Of a stretch of 64,000 nucleotides of DNA, positions 34,764-43,624 are shown piece after piece. Position 1 is the stretch's first letter. Each line of letters starts with the position of its first letter. This DNA is from Mesorhizobium sp. 1M-11. GTDB taxonomy: Bacteria; Pseudomonadota; Alphaproteobacteria; Rhizobiales; Rhizobiaceae. A program made the translations under genes and the position numbers. Under the pieces are notes generated by a model that saw nothing but the letters and a program-made list of their open reading frames with translations, did not search any database and had not been told where the DNA came from. Location of the stretch: assembly GCF_001303895.1 (NCBI RefSeq), contig NZ_LJSD01000043.1, positions 62,001 through 126,000 of the forward strand, read 5' to 3'.

Positions 34764-34904
34764 TTACGCAGCCTTGCGGGCTACGTAGGCGATGTCGCTG
34801 CGGCTGATGCCGATATCGCTCAGCTCACGGTTGCTCAGGCGGCTCAGCTCGGAGACGGTGTCCCGGTAGCGGCGCCAGTTGCGGTAGTTGCGGATCAGGT
34901 TCAT
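34764..34904 (-). CDS. DUF1127 mini-protein 2 (promoter-proximal)
   Basis: A 46-residue protein starting MNLIRNYRNWRRYRDTVSEL and continuing SRLSNRELSDIGISRSDIAY, identical in its first eleven residues to the following paralogue. It is highly basic at the N-terminus and likely to bind RNA. The two genes are 45 bases apart. The upstream 230 bases (to the DUF2157 gene) hold no other gene and should contain the promoter of the whole unit. Confidence 0.9.
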   Translation of the reverse strand: MNLIRNYRNWRRYRDTVSELSRLSNRELSDIGISRSDIAYVARKAA

Positions 34905-34958
34905 GATATTTGCTCGTTTACGTCTTTGTTCGTTCGTTCATCTTTTCTGTACGGTGCT

Positions 34959-34988
34959 AAAATAGGTGGACCCATATCGATTTAAAAG
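34959..34988 (-). promoter_or_regulatory. Candidate heat-shock-sigma-like promoter of the DUF1127-array unit
   Basis: On the minus strand CTTTTAAA (34988-34981) and, 15 bases on, CTATTTT (34965-34959) inside CACCTATTTTA resemble the CTTGAAA / CCTATNT elements of alphaproteobacterial RpoH promoters; the -35 match is imperfect. The position, about 55 bases ahead of the first DUF1127 start, fits, as does the RpoH control known for CcsR in Rhodobacter. Confidence 0.35.
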
Positions 34989-35134
34989 TGCGATTGACGC
35001 ATGGCAGCAATGCGTTTTGTGCAATGCAACATGGCAACCATTTCACACCGTCGTCATAAAGAAACCAGAATCGGAAAATGACGCCCTGCCAATGATTTGC
35101 CCTGGCTGGCTGGTAATCCGACTAAAATAGTGGA

Positions 35135-36262
35135 GTGACACCCTTGGCAAGCTATGCGAGCAAGGTCAGGCAGGATATCGCGCGTTGGGTCGAAAATGGG
35201 CTGATCGATGCCGGAACCGGCGAAAAGCTTAGCCGCGACGTCGATGCGAATGTCCGTCGCTCATTCTCCTTCGGAACGATCCTGGCCATGCTGGCGGCTA
35301 TCCTGCTCGGCGCCGCGATCCTCATTTTCATTGCCGCCAACTGGGAAACCATTCCACGCATAGCGCGGGTGCTGGCCGTCTTCGCGGTCATTGCAGCGGG
35401 CTATGTCGGTGGCGCATGGCTGAAGCTGCGAGAACACCCTGCCTTCGCGGAGGCGGCGTGGGTGGTCGCTGCGGCTGCCTTTGGTGGAGCGATCGCGTTG
35501 ATCGGCCAGATGTATCATTTCTCCGGCGACGAATCCGGTGCGATCCTCACCTGGTGCGCGGGCACCGCGCTTGCCGCCATGGCACTGCGCTCGAATCCGC
35601 TCACTGTCATGGCTGTTGCCATCGCCGACGGTTGGCTGGTTATGAGCCTGCTCAACGGTTTCGATTTCCGGAGCGGATTCGACTTCCCCTATCTTTATGT
35701 CTTGATGGCGATAGCGCTGTTCCTGATCTCTTATTGGACGCGCAGCCAACCCGCGCGCCATCTGATCATTCTGTCGCTTATCATCTATGCGGGCTTCGTC
35801 GCCTTGGACGACGACTGGGATGCGATGGCGATCCAACTGGCGATCGGCTCGGCTGTGGTCTTCGCGGCGGCGGTCTATGCATCCGAGCCACTGGATGGCT
35901 TGCTGCAGCTTGGCGGGCGGCTACCGCTTCATGCCTTTCTTGGTTTCCTAGTCGGCATGGCAATCTTGCAATTCAAATATGACGAGGGCGGCGGCCTGGT
36001 TCTCACCTCGGCGCTGATGCTCGCCGGTATCGTTGCTGCCATCGTGTTGGCCGGGCGCGACAGTCGAGGCTTGCGCTGGCTCGCCTATATCGGTTTCGCC
36101 TATGAACTGGTCTGGATCTATCTCGTCATGATGGGGACAATGCTGGACACCGCCAGCTTCTTTCTGGCGGCGGCTGTGATCCTTGGCCTTCTCGCCTTCG
36201 TCATCATCCGCGTCGAAAAGAGCATGCGTGGGCGCGCCGCGGCGGGAGGGACTGCGCAATGA
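35135..36262 (+). CDS. DUF2157 membrane protein
   Basis: A 375-residue protein. A soluble N-terminus of about 45 residues (ARWVENGLIDAGTGEKLSRD) is the DUF2157 segment, followed by some ten membrane helices beginning FGTILAMLAAILLGAAILIF. The function is unknown in the family. The start is GTG 35135 in AGTGGAGTGACA; a TTG at 35145 is a possible alternative. It overlaps the following GDYXXLXY gene by four bases (ATGA); the two families are regular partners. Confidence 0.85.
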   Translation: MTPLASYASKVRQDIARWVENGLIDAGTGEKLSRDVDANVRRSFSFGTILAMLAAILLGAAILIFIAANWETIPRIARVLAVFAVIAAGYVGGAWLKLREHPAFAEAAWVVAAAAFGGAIALIGQMYHFSGDESGAILTWCAGTALAAMALRSNPLTVMAVAIADGWLVMSLLNGFDFRSGFDFPYLYVLMAIALFLISYWTRSQPARHLIILSLIIYAGFVALDDDWDAMAIQLAIGSAVVFAAAVYASEPLDGLLQLGGRLPLHAFLGFLVGMAILQFKYDEGGGLVLTSALMLAGIVAAIVLAGRDSRGLRWLAYIGFAYELVWIYLVMMGTMLDTASFFLAAAVILGLLAFVIIRVEKSMRGRAAAGGTAQ

Positions 36263-36837
36263 CCGGTAAGAAGCTCATTATCTCTGCTGTCGTCCTGGCG
36301 CTTGTCCAGATCGGCTTTCTGAGCTGGATCATTGCCGGCCGTGCCGCCATCCTGCGCAACGGCACGGAGGTTTTGCTGAAGGTCGAGCCGGTCGATCCGC
36401 GCGACCTGCTGCGTGGCGATTATGTGCGGTTGGGTTACGAGATCTCCACCATTCCGGCAAAGCTGGTTGCCGATCTGGCGCCCGGCCAGACAACGACGCC
36501 CGGTGGCCGCATGCTGGTTCGGCTGAAGAAGGATGCCGATGGCTACTGGCGTCCGGTTTCAGCCTTCTTCGCCACGCCGGCCACTGCGCCAGGTTCGGAT
36601 GAGGCTGATATCGCCGGCACGATTTCCGGCGGCTGGTCGCTCGAGGCCGACGCTACGCTGTCGCCGGATTATGGTATCGAGCGCTTTTATCTGCCGGAAG
36701 GCGAGGGGCGGGCTATCGAGACCGATATGCGGGTTCGCCCGTTTGGCGTGCGCGTTGCGCTGGCCAAGGATGGTACGCCGCAGATCAAGGCGCTGGTCGA
36801 TGGCGACAAGACGCTGTTCGAGGAGCCACTTTATTAG
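36259..36837 (+). CDS. GDYXXLXY-domain membrane-anchored protein
   Basis: A 192-residue protein with an N-terminal helix (LIISAVVLALVQIGFLSWII) and an external domain with LLKVEPVDPRDLLRGDYVRL, the eponymous GDYxxLxY motif (GDYVRLGY). The C-terminus (IERFYLPEGEGRAIETDMR) is also typical. The family commonly follows DUF2157 proteins, and the overlap here indicates a complex. The function is unknown. Confidence 0.88.
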   Translation: MTGKKLIISAVVLALVQIGFLSWIIAGRAAILRNGTEVLLKVEPVDPRDLLRGDYVRLGYEISTIPAKLVADLAPGQTTTPGGRMLVRLKKDADGYWRPVSAFFATPATAPGSDEADIAGTISGGWSLEADATLSPDYGIERFYLPEGEGRAIETDMRVRPFGVRVALAKDGTPQIKALVDGDKTLFEEPLY

Positions 36838-36856
36838 GAGTCTTGTCAGGAAAAAG

Positions 36857-36941
36857 TGGTGCGGATGAAGGGACTCGAACCCCCACGCCTTTCGGCACCG
36901 GAACCTAAATCCGGGGCGTCTACCAGTTCCGCCACATCCGC
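36857..36941 (-). tRNA. tRNA-Leu (anticodon UAG)
   Basis: The minus strand folds as a class II tRNA: acceptor GCGGATG (36941-36935) with CATCCGC (36867-36861), and anticodon arm CCGGA-TTTAGGT-TCCGG with anticodon TAG. There is a long variable arm (TGCCGAAAGGCGT region) and a T-arm with GGTTCGAGTCCC. The discriminator is A and CCA is genomically encoded (36859-36857). It reads CUA/CUN leucine codons. Confidence 0.96.
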
Positions 36942-37279
36942 ATACCGGGCCAAATCCCACGTAGCCATCATTCTGTCAATGTCGCCGGTCAAGACACAGC
37001 TTGTTGCCGGGCGCGAAGATAGTTGAAAATCGGCCTCGCCTGTGACAAAAGGCGTGTCGAATGTGACGGGATGCGACGATCCGCTTCTGCTAAATGTGAT
37101 ATGAAGTAGGAAAAACAAAGACTTAATCACATTTTGGGGCGTCGTTGGGAGAATTGAGCCGCCGAAGCGGTCAAGGGCTCCAGCTTCCGTACCAAAGCCA
37201 CTCCCGGCAAGACTATTCCGGCAGGCTGCGAACGGCGTGTCCGTTTGCCAGTCTCATTGGTGAAGATAAAGGTTTGATG

Positions 37280-38746
37280 ATGCAGGTCACCGAAACGCTC
37301 AATTCCGGCCTCAAGCGCGAGATCAAAGTCGTCGTGCCCGCCGGCGACATGGAGGCCAAGCTCCTGGCCCGTCTGTCGGATGCCAAGGACAAGGTCCGCA
37401 TCAATGGCTTCCGCCCGGGCAAGGTGCCGGTCCAGCACCTGCGCAAGGTATACGGCAAGTCCTTCATGGCCGAAGTGGTCAACGAGATCCTGAACGAGTC
37501 GCGCACCATCATCACCGGCCGCGGCGAAAAGGCCGCCATGCAGCCCGAAGTCATCATGACCGAGGACGAGAAGGAAGCTGAAAAGATTCTGGCCGGCGGC
37601 AGTGATTTCGAGTTCAAGCTGAACTACGAAGTCATCCCGGCGATCGAGATCAAGGATTTCACCGACATCAAGGTGACCCGTCCGGTCTATGACGTGCCGG
37701 AATCGGAAATCGACGAGCAGGTCCAGCGTGTCGCTGAATCGTCCCGCTCCTACGAGACCAAGTCGGGCAAGGCTGCCGAAGGCGACCGTGTCACCATCGA
37801 CTATCTCGGCAAGATCGACGGGGAGGCCTTTGCTGGCGGCGCCGGCACCGACCAGCCGCTGGTGCTGGGTTCCAAGGAATTCATCCCGGGCTTCGAGGAT
37901 CAGCTGATCGGCGCCAAGGCTGGCGATGAAAAGCTGGTCACCGTCACCTTCCCGGAAAATTACCAGGCGCCGCACCTGGCCGGCAAGGAAGCCACTTTCG
38001 ACGTTACCGTCAAGGAAGTCGCCGCTCCCGGCAAGCTGGAGGTCAACGACGAGACCGCCAAGAACCTTGGCCTGGAATCGCTCGAGCGCCTGCGTGAAGT
38101 CGTGAAGGGCCAGATCGAGAGCCAGTTCGGTTCGATGACGCGCCAGAAGGTCAAGCGCCAGCTACTCGACCAGCTCGACGCTTCCTACTCCTTCGAAGCG
38201 CCGTCCAAGCTCGTCGAGGCCGAGTTCACCAATATCTGGAACCAGGTCAACCGCGATCTCGAAGCCGCCGGTCGCACCTTCGCCGACGAAGAGACGACCG
38301 AGGAAGAGGCCCGCGCCGAATACACTCGCCTTGCCGAGCGTCGCGTCCGTCTCGGCCTTGTGCTTGCCGAAATCGGTGAGAAGGCTGGCGTCACAGTCTC
38401 CGATGACGAGCTGCAGCGCGGCCTGTTCGAGCAGATCCGTCGCTTCCCGGGCAACCAGCAGCAGGAAGTCTACGAGTTCTACCGCTCCAATCCGGATGCG
38501 CTGAACACGCTGCGCGCGCCGATGTTCGAGGAGAAGGTCGTCGACCATCTGCTCGGCCAGATCTCTGTCACCGACAAGAAGGTGAGCAAGGAAGAGTTGA
38601 TGGCCGAGGACGAGGAAGCTGAGACCAAGGCCAAGCCCGTCAAGAAGGCCACTGCCAAGAAGGCGGAAAAGGCTGAAGAGGCCGGCGCCGAAGAGCCGAA
38701 GAAAAAGGCTGCTCCGAAGAAGAAAGCCGCCAAGGACGCCGAATAA
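37280..38746 (+). CDS. tig: Trigger factor
   Basis: A 488-residue ribosome-bound chaperone with peptidyl-prolyl isomerase activity. The ribosome-docking signature lies in [20 protein letters not shown]. The FKBP domain spans about residues 160-245 ([40 protein letters not shown]), followed by the helical arms. The last 45 residues form a lysine/alanine-rich tail ([15 protein letters not shown]). Two adjacent ATGs exist (37277, 37280); [10 protein letters not shown] is the family start. Confidence 0.96.
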   Translation: MQVTETLNSGLKREIKVVVPAGDMEAKLLARLSDAKDKVRINGFRPGKVPVQHLRKVYGKSFMAEVVNEILNESRTIITGRGEKAAMQPEVIMTEDEKEAEKILAGGSDFEFKLNYEVIPAIEIKDFTDIKVTRPVYDVPESEIDEQVQRVAESSRSYETKSGKAAEGDRVTIDYLGKIDGEAFAGGAGTDQPLVLGSKEFIPGFEDQLIGAKAGDEKLVTVTFPENYQAPHLAGKEATFDVTVKEVAAPGKLEVNDETAKNLGLESLERLREVVKGQIESQFGSMTRQKVKRQLLDQLDASYSFEAPSKLVEAEFTNIWNQVNRDLEAAGRTFADEETTEEEARAEYTRLAERRVRLGLVLAEIGEKAGVTVSDDELQRGLFEQIRRFPGNQQQEVYEFYRSNPDALNTLRAPMFEEKVVDHLLGQISVTDKKVSKEELMAEDEEAETKAKPVKKATAKKAEKAEEAGAEEPKKKAAPKKKAAKDAE

Positions 38747-38767
38747 GCGTCAGAGGTTCAAGAATGA

Positions 38768-38795
38768 AGGCCGCCGCGAGGCGGCCTTTTTCTTT
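38768..38795 (+). terminator. Rho-independent terminator after tig
   Basis: AGGCCGCC (38768-38775), loop GCGA and GGCGGCCT (38780-38787) followed by TTTTCTTT. Confidence 0.9.
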
Positions 38796-38923
38796 GAACG
38801 ATTGTGCTCGATACGGTCTGCCGGCATGAGGAATTGCTCTGCGGCTCTTGTTTCCGCGACCGGTATGTACATGCAGACTACTGGCGGTAGTCCGAAGTGC
38901 CACTAAATCACCACTAATCACTT

Positions 38924-38949
38924 GGTAAGCTGCCGTAGCGTAGCTTACC
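38924..38949. repeat. Inverted repeat upstream of the exported protein gene
   Basis: GGTAAGCT (38924-38931) and AGCTTACC (38942-38949) form an 8-base inverted repeat around a 10-base spacer, with CTAAATCACCACTAATCAC just ahead. The site is about 35 bases before the probable start of the next gene and may be an operator or a 5'-UTR hairpin. Confidence 0.35.
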
Positions 38950-38981
38950 GCAGAGTCGCGGCTGTTTTCGCGGAGGGCAAA

Positions 38982-39506
38982 TTGGCAAGGTCGGTCGTCG
39001 GACTTCGTCCGGTGCTGGGTATGGTGTTGCTGGCGTTGGGCGGTGGCGCCGCGCGGGCGGACGATATCGCCGACCGATGGCGGTTTGGCTCTGCTCCCGA
39101 CGGCTCGATCACCGCCTCGGTCTCTGCCGACAGCATTATCGCCATCGGCAGTGGCGCGCTTGGGTACCGTCCGGTCCTGACCATTGCTTGCCGTCCGGAC
39201 GGCGAGCCGCAATGGAGCGAATGGCTGCAGCTGAATGACGGCGTCGCTGCGGGGGACACCATCACTGTTGTCGTGTCGGTCGACGGTGGCCAGAATTTCA
39301 AGGAAGACTGGTCGGTGTCCAACGGGTCGCGAACATTGATGCGGCCTGGCACCGATGCGGTCAGCAGGTTGGCGTCCGCCAAGCACCTCAGGCTTTCATG
39401 GCGTTTCGGCGTGATCACCGGCCGTGCCAAGGCCGATTTCTTCCTGGGCGGCGCAGCCGCCGCCATCGATCGGCTGGCAGCCGAATGCAAGATCGCCACG
39501 CCCTGA
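38982..39506 (+). CDS. Exported protein of unknown function, VasI/IalB-like architecture
   Basis: About 174 residues. The N-terminus reads LARSVVGLRPVLGMVLLALG and ends GGAARADD, a good Sec signal with an Ala-x-Ala cleavage site. The mature part is beta-rich (ITASVSADSIIAIGSGALGY, LTIACRPDGEPQWSEWLQLN). It closes with FFLGGAAAAIDRLAAEC, the usual end of VasI- or IalB-like periplasmic proteins in Rhizobiales. TTG 38982 is preferred because CGGAGGGC lies 4-5 bases ahead; an in-frame start at 38922 would add 20 atypical residues. The function is unknown. Confidence 0.65.
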   Translation: MARSVVGLRPVLGMVLLALGGGAARADDIADRWRFGSAPDGSITASVSADSIIAIGSGALGYRPVLTIACRPDGEPQWSEWLQLNDGVAAGDTITVVVSVDGGQNFKEDWSVSNGSRTLMRPGTDAVSRLASAKHLRLSWRFGVITGRAKADFFLGGAAAAIDRLAAECKIATP

Positions 39507-39511
39507 TCGCT

Positions 39512-40264
39512 TTAGATCAGCAGCAGCCCCTTCATCGAGGCATGACCTTTCTTGCCGATGACGATGTGGTCGTGGACTGCAATTCCCAGCCGCTTGCCCG
39601 CCTCGATGATCTCCTTGGTCATTTCGATATCTGCCCGGGACGGGGTAGGATCCCCGGATGGATGGTTGTGGACGAGTATGATCGCAGTGGCTGAAAGCTC
39701 CAGCGCCCGCTTCACGACTTCGCGCGGGTAGACAGGCGTATGATCTACCGTTCCAGTCTGTTGGACTTCGTCGGCGATCAGCATGTTCTTCTTGTCGAGG
39801 AAGAGGATGCGAAACTGCTCGCGGGCCTCGAATGCCATGGCTGCACGGCAATAATCGAGCAGCTGCTGCCAGGAGGACAATGATTCGCGACCGGTAACTT
39901 CGCTGCGCAGCGAACGATGCGTGACGGCGGCGATCACCTTGAGGTCGAGCGCTACTGCGGGGCCGACGCCCTTGACCTCTTGTAGCAGCGCGATCGGCGC
40001 ACCCAGGACCTCGGCCAGGCTGCCAAAGCGGGCGAGCAGCGCTTTGGCCATGGGCTTGGTGTCTGCGCGTGGAATGAGACGAAAGAGCAGAAGTTCCAGC
40101 AGCTCATAGTCGGGCAGAGCACCATGCCCCGCACTGGCAAACCGCTCGCGCAGCCTTTCACGGTGTCCGAGATAATGCGGCTTGTCGTCAGCGGTTTTCC
40201 GCTTCTCAAGCGCCAGCACCGGCTGTTCGGCCAGGAACCGGCGCTCATCGTCCCCGTTGCTCAT
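39512..40264 (-). CDS. radC: RadC-family JAB/MPN domain protein
   Basis: A 250-residue protein with an N-terminal helix-hairpin-helix region ([20 protein letters not shown]) and a C-terminal JAMM domain. The metal motif is complete: [20 protein letters not shown], then [20 protein letters not shown] with the HxH...D ligands. The family was once linked to DNA repair; a metal-dependent peptidase or nuclease role is unproven. ATG 40264 is used; a TTG codon precedes it. It is convergent with the exported protein gene (5 bases apart). Confidence 0.92.
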   Translation of the reverse strand: MSNGDDERRFLAEQPVLALEKRKTADDKPHYLGHRERLRERFASAGHGALPDYELLELLLFRLIPRADTKPMAKALLARFGSLAEVLGAPIALLQEVKGVGPAVALDLKVIAAVTHRSLRSEVTGRESLSSWQQLLDYCRAAMAFEAREQFRILFLDKKNMLIADEVQQTGTVDHTPVYPREVVKRALELSATAIILVHNHPSGDPTPSRADIEMTKEIIEAGKRLGIAVHDHIVIGKKGHASMKGLLLI

Positions 40265-40379
40265 CAAGCCCCCGCTTCGAGCTCATCTGCCTTCGGGCAA
40301 TGTAGAGGGAGTTTTGGGGGCGGTACAGGGGACTACGGTCGGGGAGGGTCTCTTTCAGCGAACGGATCGAGGTTGGCCA

Positions 40380-40411
40380 GAAAGGAGAACCCGTCGTTGC
40401 CGACGGGTTCT
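40380..40411 (-). terminator. Rho-independent terminator of the porin gene
   Basis: On the minus strand AGAACCCGTCG (40411-40401), loop GCAA and CGACGGGTTCT (40396-40386) are followed by CCTTTCT. It lies 17 bases after the porin stop. Confidence 0.85.
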
Positions 40412-40427
40412 GAAGAAAGCGAGGAGA

Positions 40428-41576
40428 CTAGAAGTCGCGCTGGAAGCGAAGCAAGCCACCGAGATTGCTCTTTTTGTTCGCATTGGTCCAACTGCCGGTG
40501 TACTCGGCCGTGCCGAAGTTGCCTTCATTGACATAGTCAACTTCGGCCGTGACGGTGAAACCTTGAACCAGTGCGTGCGCCACATTGACGGCAACGCCGA
40601 GGTTTTTGGCGCCATCATAGGAAACCTGAGCGTTGAACGAGGTCTTTTCGTTGAACTTGTAGGTGCCGCCGCCCCAGATGGCCCAGTTGCCGCCCCACAG
40701 TTTATAGAAGTTGCGGTCTATATTATCGTCCGTGCCGTAGCCGGCCATGACAAAAAGATCGATCTGTTCGGTTGCCTTCACGTCCAGCCGAACCTTGCCG
40801 GCCCACTCCTCGAAATTGCTGTTATAGGCAACAACGCCGGTGATACCGCCCCAGCTCTGGGCATATTTCACACCGCCGACGACATGGGGGACATAGCTGT
40901 CGATCGTGTTGTCATCGCTGGTCCAGGTATCGCCGGCCCGCTTCGATTTCGAAAACTTTCCCGCACCCTGTTCCAGCGAGACGACCGCCGAGAAACCGTC
41001 GCCGGCGTCGAAGGTGTAGCTGATCAGATTGGTATCCAGGGCGCTGTAAGGAACCAGCGTATCGTTGATGACGTTGCCGGCATAGTCGATGAAGCTGGCG
41101 AAAGCCGTCTCCCCCTTGCCGATACGCAGGCCACCGAGCTGGACCCATGCGAAGGTCAGTGCGTAGCCATTGCTTGTTGAGTTCGAACCGTAGTCCTGGG
41201 GGTTGCCGAAGTCGAAGCGGGTCGAGGTATAGGTCTTCAGGGTGCCGAGCTCGGTCTCCTGACCGGTCCAGGTCCTGATGGCGAAGCGGGCAAGTTTCCA
41301 CCAGGTGCCTTGCTCTTTGTTGTCGAGCCGGTCGTTGGCACGAGCGCCGTTATACGATCCGACATCGCCCATACCTATGTCATAGCGGATGTAGCCTCCG
41401 ACGCGCAGACAGGTCTCTGTGCCTGGGATGTAGAAGTAGCCGGCGCCGTAGACGTCGCAGATCTTGACGTATTCGGCGGGTTCCGGCTCGGCGACCACGA
41501 CTGTGTCGGCGGCGCGCGCACCGGAAACTGCGATCAGAGCCGCAGCCGATCCAAGGAAAATACTCCTGGTATTCAT
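40428..41576 (-). CDS. Outer-membrane porin, Rhizobiales Omp2b/RopA type
   Basis: A 382-residue beta-barrel. The Sec signal is MNTRSIFLGSAAALIAVSGA with cleavage after ARA; the mature start reads DTVVVAEPEPAEYVKICDVY. The characteristic motif YFYIPGTETCLRVGGYIRYD follows, as in the Brucella Omp2 and rhizobial porins, and the protein ends in aromatic residues (LRFQRDF), the barrel-assembly signal. It forms trimeric channels for small solutes. ATG 41576 is preceded by TTGGAGGAGAC. It is monocistronic. Confidence 0.93.
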   Translation of the reverse strand: MNTRSIFLGSAAALIAVSGARAADTVVVAEPEPAEYVKICDVYGAGYFYIPGTETCLRVGGYIRYDIGMGDVGSYNGARANDRLDNKEQGTWWKLARFAIRTWTGQETELGTLKTYTSTRFDFGNPQDYGSNSTSNGYALTFAWVQLGGLRIGKGETAFASFIDYAGNVINDTLVPYSALDTNLISYTFDAGDGFSAVVSLEQGAGKFSKSKRAGDTWTSDDNTIDSYVPHVVGGVKYAQSWGGITGVVAYNSNFEEWAGKVRLDVKATEQIDLFVMAGYGTDDNIDRNFYKLWGGNWAIWGGGTYKFNEKTSFNAQVSYDGAKNLGVAVNVAHALVQGFTVTAEVDYVNEGNFGTAEYTGSWTNANKKSNLGGLLRFQRDF

Positions 41577-41679
41577 TGTCTCCTCCAATGAAAGGTTTGA
41601 AAAATGGGCGCGTTTTTCCCGAGGACGGCGTTCCCAGCGCTGTCCCCCTCCTGAAAAAGATGCGCTTAGCGCTGCTTCT

Positions 41680-42678
41680 TCAGATTTCTCCCACGCGATG
41701 GCAGGCTATTAGTGCGCCGGACCCCGATGGCCGCAGGGCCGGGACGATTGTGCGGCATGGTTCGCGGGCATGCGGACACCGGCTGGCATAGGCGCAGCCG
41801 GTTTCGGAAACCGCGGCACTGGATGGGGCAGACGCCTCGCAACGCTGGCCCGATCCTGGAATCGCGGCCAGAAGCGCGCGGGTATAGGGGTGGCCTGGCG
41901 CATGAAACAGGCTTCGCGTCCCCGCCAGTTCCACGAGACGCCCGCGATAGAGCACGCCGACCCGGTCGCACAAATAAGCCACGACCGACAGATCATGCGA
42001 AATGAACAGCATCGACAGTCGACCTCGAGCCTTGATGTCCTGCAGCAAGGCCAGGATTTGTGCCTGGACAGAGACGTCGAGGGCGGACACCGGCTCATCC
42101 GCTACCAGAAGGTCTGGTTCCAGCGCGATGGCTCGGGCGATCCCGATGCGTTGACGTTGGCCACCCGAAAACTGGTGTGGATGCCGGTCGGCTACAGACG
42201 GGTCCAGGCCGACCGCCTGCAGCAAGCCGGCCACTCGATCACGCAGTTCCGCCGCCGGCAGGCTCTGATGCGTGCGCAAGGGTTCAGCCACGATGTCGGC
42301 AATGCGCCAACGCGGATCCAGCGAGGCGTAAGGGCTCTGGAACACCATCTGTACCCGTCGCCGGGCTCGCCGAAATTCCTCGCCGGAGGAGGCAAGCCAA
42401 TCCTGCCCGTCGAAGAGGATATTGCCGGCAGTCGGACGTATCAGCCGCATAATCATACGGCCTATGGTGGATTTCCCGCTGCCGCTTTCGCCGACGAGGC
42501 CAAGGGTCTCCCGCGACCCGATGCTGAAGCTGACGTCGTCGACCGCAGGTATTACCCCTGCACGTCCGAACCAGCGGCCGGGCAGCGCGTAGTGCTTCAC
42601 GAGGCCCTTGACCGAGAGAAGGTCGGGAGGCGACTCGGTTCGAGCCTGGTCAGGCAGCGAGGGGACAGGCGACAGCAT
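41680..42678 (-). CDS. Oligopeptide/dipeptide ABC transporter ATPase (DppF-like)
   Basis: A 332-residue ATPase. Walker A is LVGESGSGKSTIGRMIMRLI, the signature FSGGQRQRIGIARAIALEPD, and Walker B LLVADEPVSALDVSVQ. The C-terminal oligopeptide-transporter extension contains CAYASRCPHAREPCRT, typical of DppF/OppF and probably Fe-S binding. ATG 42678 (MLSPVPSLP) overlaps the preceding ATPase gene by 29 bases. It is the last gene of a seven-gene operon. Confidence 0.93.
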   Translation of the reverse strand: MLSPVPSLPDQARTESPPDLLSVKGLVKHYALPGRWFGRAGVIPAVDDVSFSIGSRETLGLVGESGSGKSTIGRMIMRLIRPTAGNILFDGQDWLASSGEEFRRARRRVQMVFQSPYASLDPRWRIADIVAEPLRTHQSLPAAELRDRVAGLLQAVGLDPSVADRHPHQFSGGQRQRIGIARAIALEPDLLVADEPVSALDVSVQAQILALLQDIKARGRLSMLFISHDLSVVAYLCDRVGVLYRGRLVELAGTRSLFHAPGHPYTRALLAAIPGSGQRCEASAPSSAAVSETGCAYASRCPHAREPCRTIVPALRPSGSGALIACHRVGEI

Positions 42679-43624
42679 GGCGCGGTTCCTCACGAGTTGG
42701 GGAAAGAGCAGGGATGCCCTCACGGCAGCCCGCGACTGCTCGGACGCAGCGCGGATGGAACGGACAGCCGACTGGCGGATTGGCCAGATCGGGCACGGTG
42801 CCTGGGATCGGCCGCACCACCTGGTCCGGCGCGGTGATCGACGGGCGCGACGCGATCAGGCCGGCAGTGTAGGGGTGCCGCGGCCGGGCCAGCACCTCGG
42901 CTGTCGGGCCGCTCTCCACGATCCGCCCGGCATACATCACGGCAACGTCGTCGCAGGTCTCGGCAATGACGCCCAGGTCGTGGCTGACGAGAATAACCGC
43001 GGTGCCATGCTCGGCCTGCAAGCCGCGGATCAGGTCGAGGATCTGGGCCTGGACGGTGACGTCCAGGGCTGTCGTTGGTTCGTCGGCTACGATCAGTGCT
43101 GGGTCCAGCGCCAGGGCGCAGGCAATGACGACGCGTTGACGCATGCCGCCCGACAACTCGTGCGGATAGGCTCGGCTCCGCCGATCTGCATCAACGATGC
43201 CGACGCGCTCGAGAAGCTCCGTGACGCGGGTCTGCACCTCTTTCCGCCGCATCCTTGGTCGATGCCAGCGGAACAACTCGGCGATCTGGTCGCCGATAGT
43301 CATGACCGGGTTCAGGGTGGCGGTCGGATCCTGGAAGATCATCGACAGTCGGTTACCGCGCAACCGACGCATCTCGCGTTCAGGCAGGCCGACGAGGCTT
43401 CTGTTCTCGAACCGGATGTCCCCGCCCGCTATCCGGCCCGGTGGCTGGATCAGTCCCAGCAGGGCTTGGCCAACAGTCGACTTGCCGCAGCCGCTCTCAC
43501 CCACGAGGCCTAGGATGCGGTTGCGGTCGAGCGATAGCGATACTCCGGCCACGGCCCGAACCAGACCCCGAGGCGAGGCGTATTCTACGCGCAGGTCGTG
43601 GACCTGCAGCAGCGGCGTGCTCAT
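42650..43624 (-). CDS. Oligopeptide/dipeptide ABC transporter ATPase (DppD-like)
   Basis: A 324-residue ATPase with Walker A LVGESGCGKSTVGQALLGLI, signature LSGGMRQRVVIACALALDPA and Walker B LIVADEPTTALDVT. The C-terminal cysteine segment GCPFHPRCVRAVAGC is complete. It pairs with the DppF-like protein as a heterodimer. The start at 43624 (MSTPLLQVHD) overlaps the stop of the permease gene by four bases (ATGA). Confidence 0.93.
   Translation of the reverse strand: MSTPLLQVHDLRVEYASPRGLVRAVAGVSLSLDRNRILGLVGESGCGKSTVGQALLGLIQPPGRIAGGDIRFENRSLVGLPEREMRRLRGNRLSMIFQDPTATLNPVMTIGDQIAELFRWHRPRMRRKEVQTRVTELLERVGIVDADRRSRAYPHELSGGMRQRVVIACALALDPALIVADEPTTALDVTVQAQILDLIRGLQAEHGTAVILVSHDLGVIAETCDDVAVMYAGRIVESGPTAEVLARPRHPYTAGLIASRPSITAPDQVVRPIPGTVPDLANPPVGCPFHPRCVRAVAGCREGIPALSPTREEPRHAVACPLAA

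Noticed and set aside
34121-34985. Plus-strand open frames across the hairpin array
   Set aside because: They consist of Gly/Glu/Arg-rich low-complexity translation of the repeats and run through two well-supported minus-strand DUF1127 genes.
36857-36941. tRNA-Leu as integration site of a genomic island
   Set aside because: No integrase, direct repeat of the tRNA 3' end or composition change is seen on either side.
36970-37000. TTGAC-type -35 elements ahead of tRNA-Leu
   Set aside because: Two TTGAC copies exist but no convincing -10 lies at the right distance, so the promoter could not be placed.
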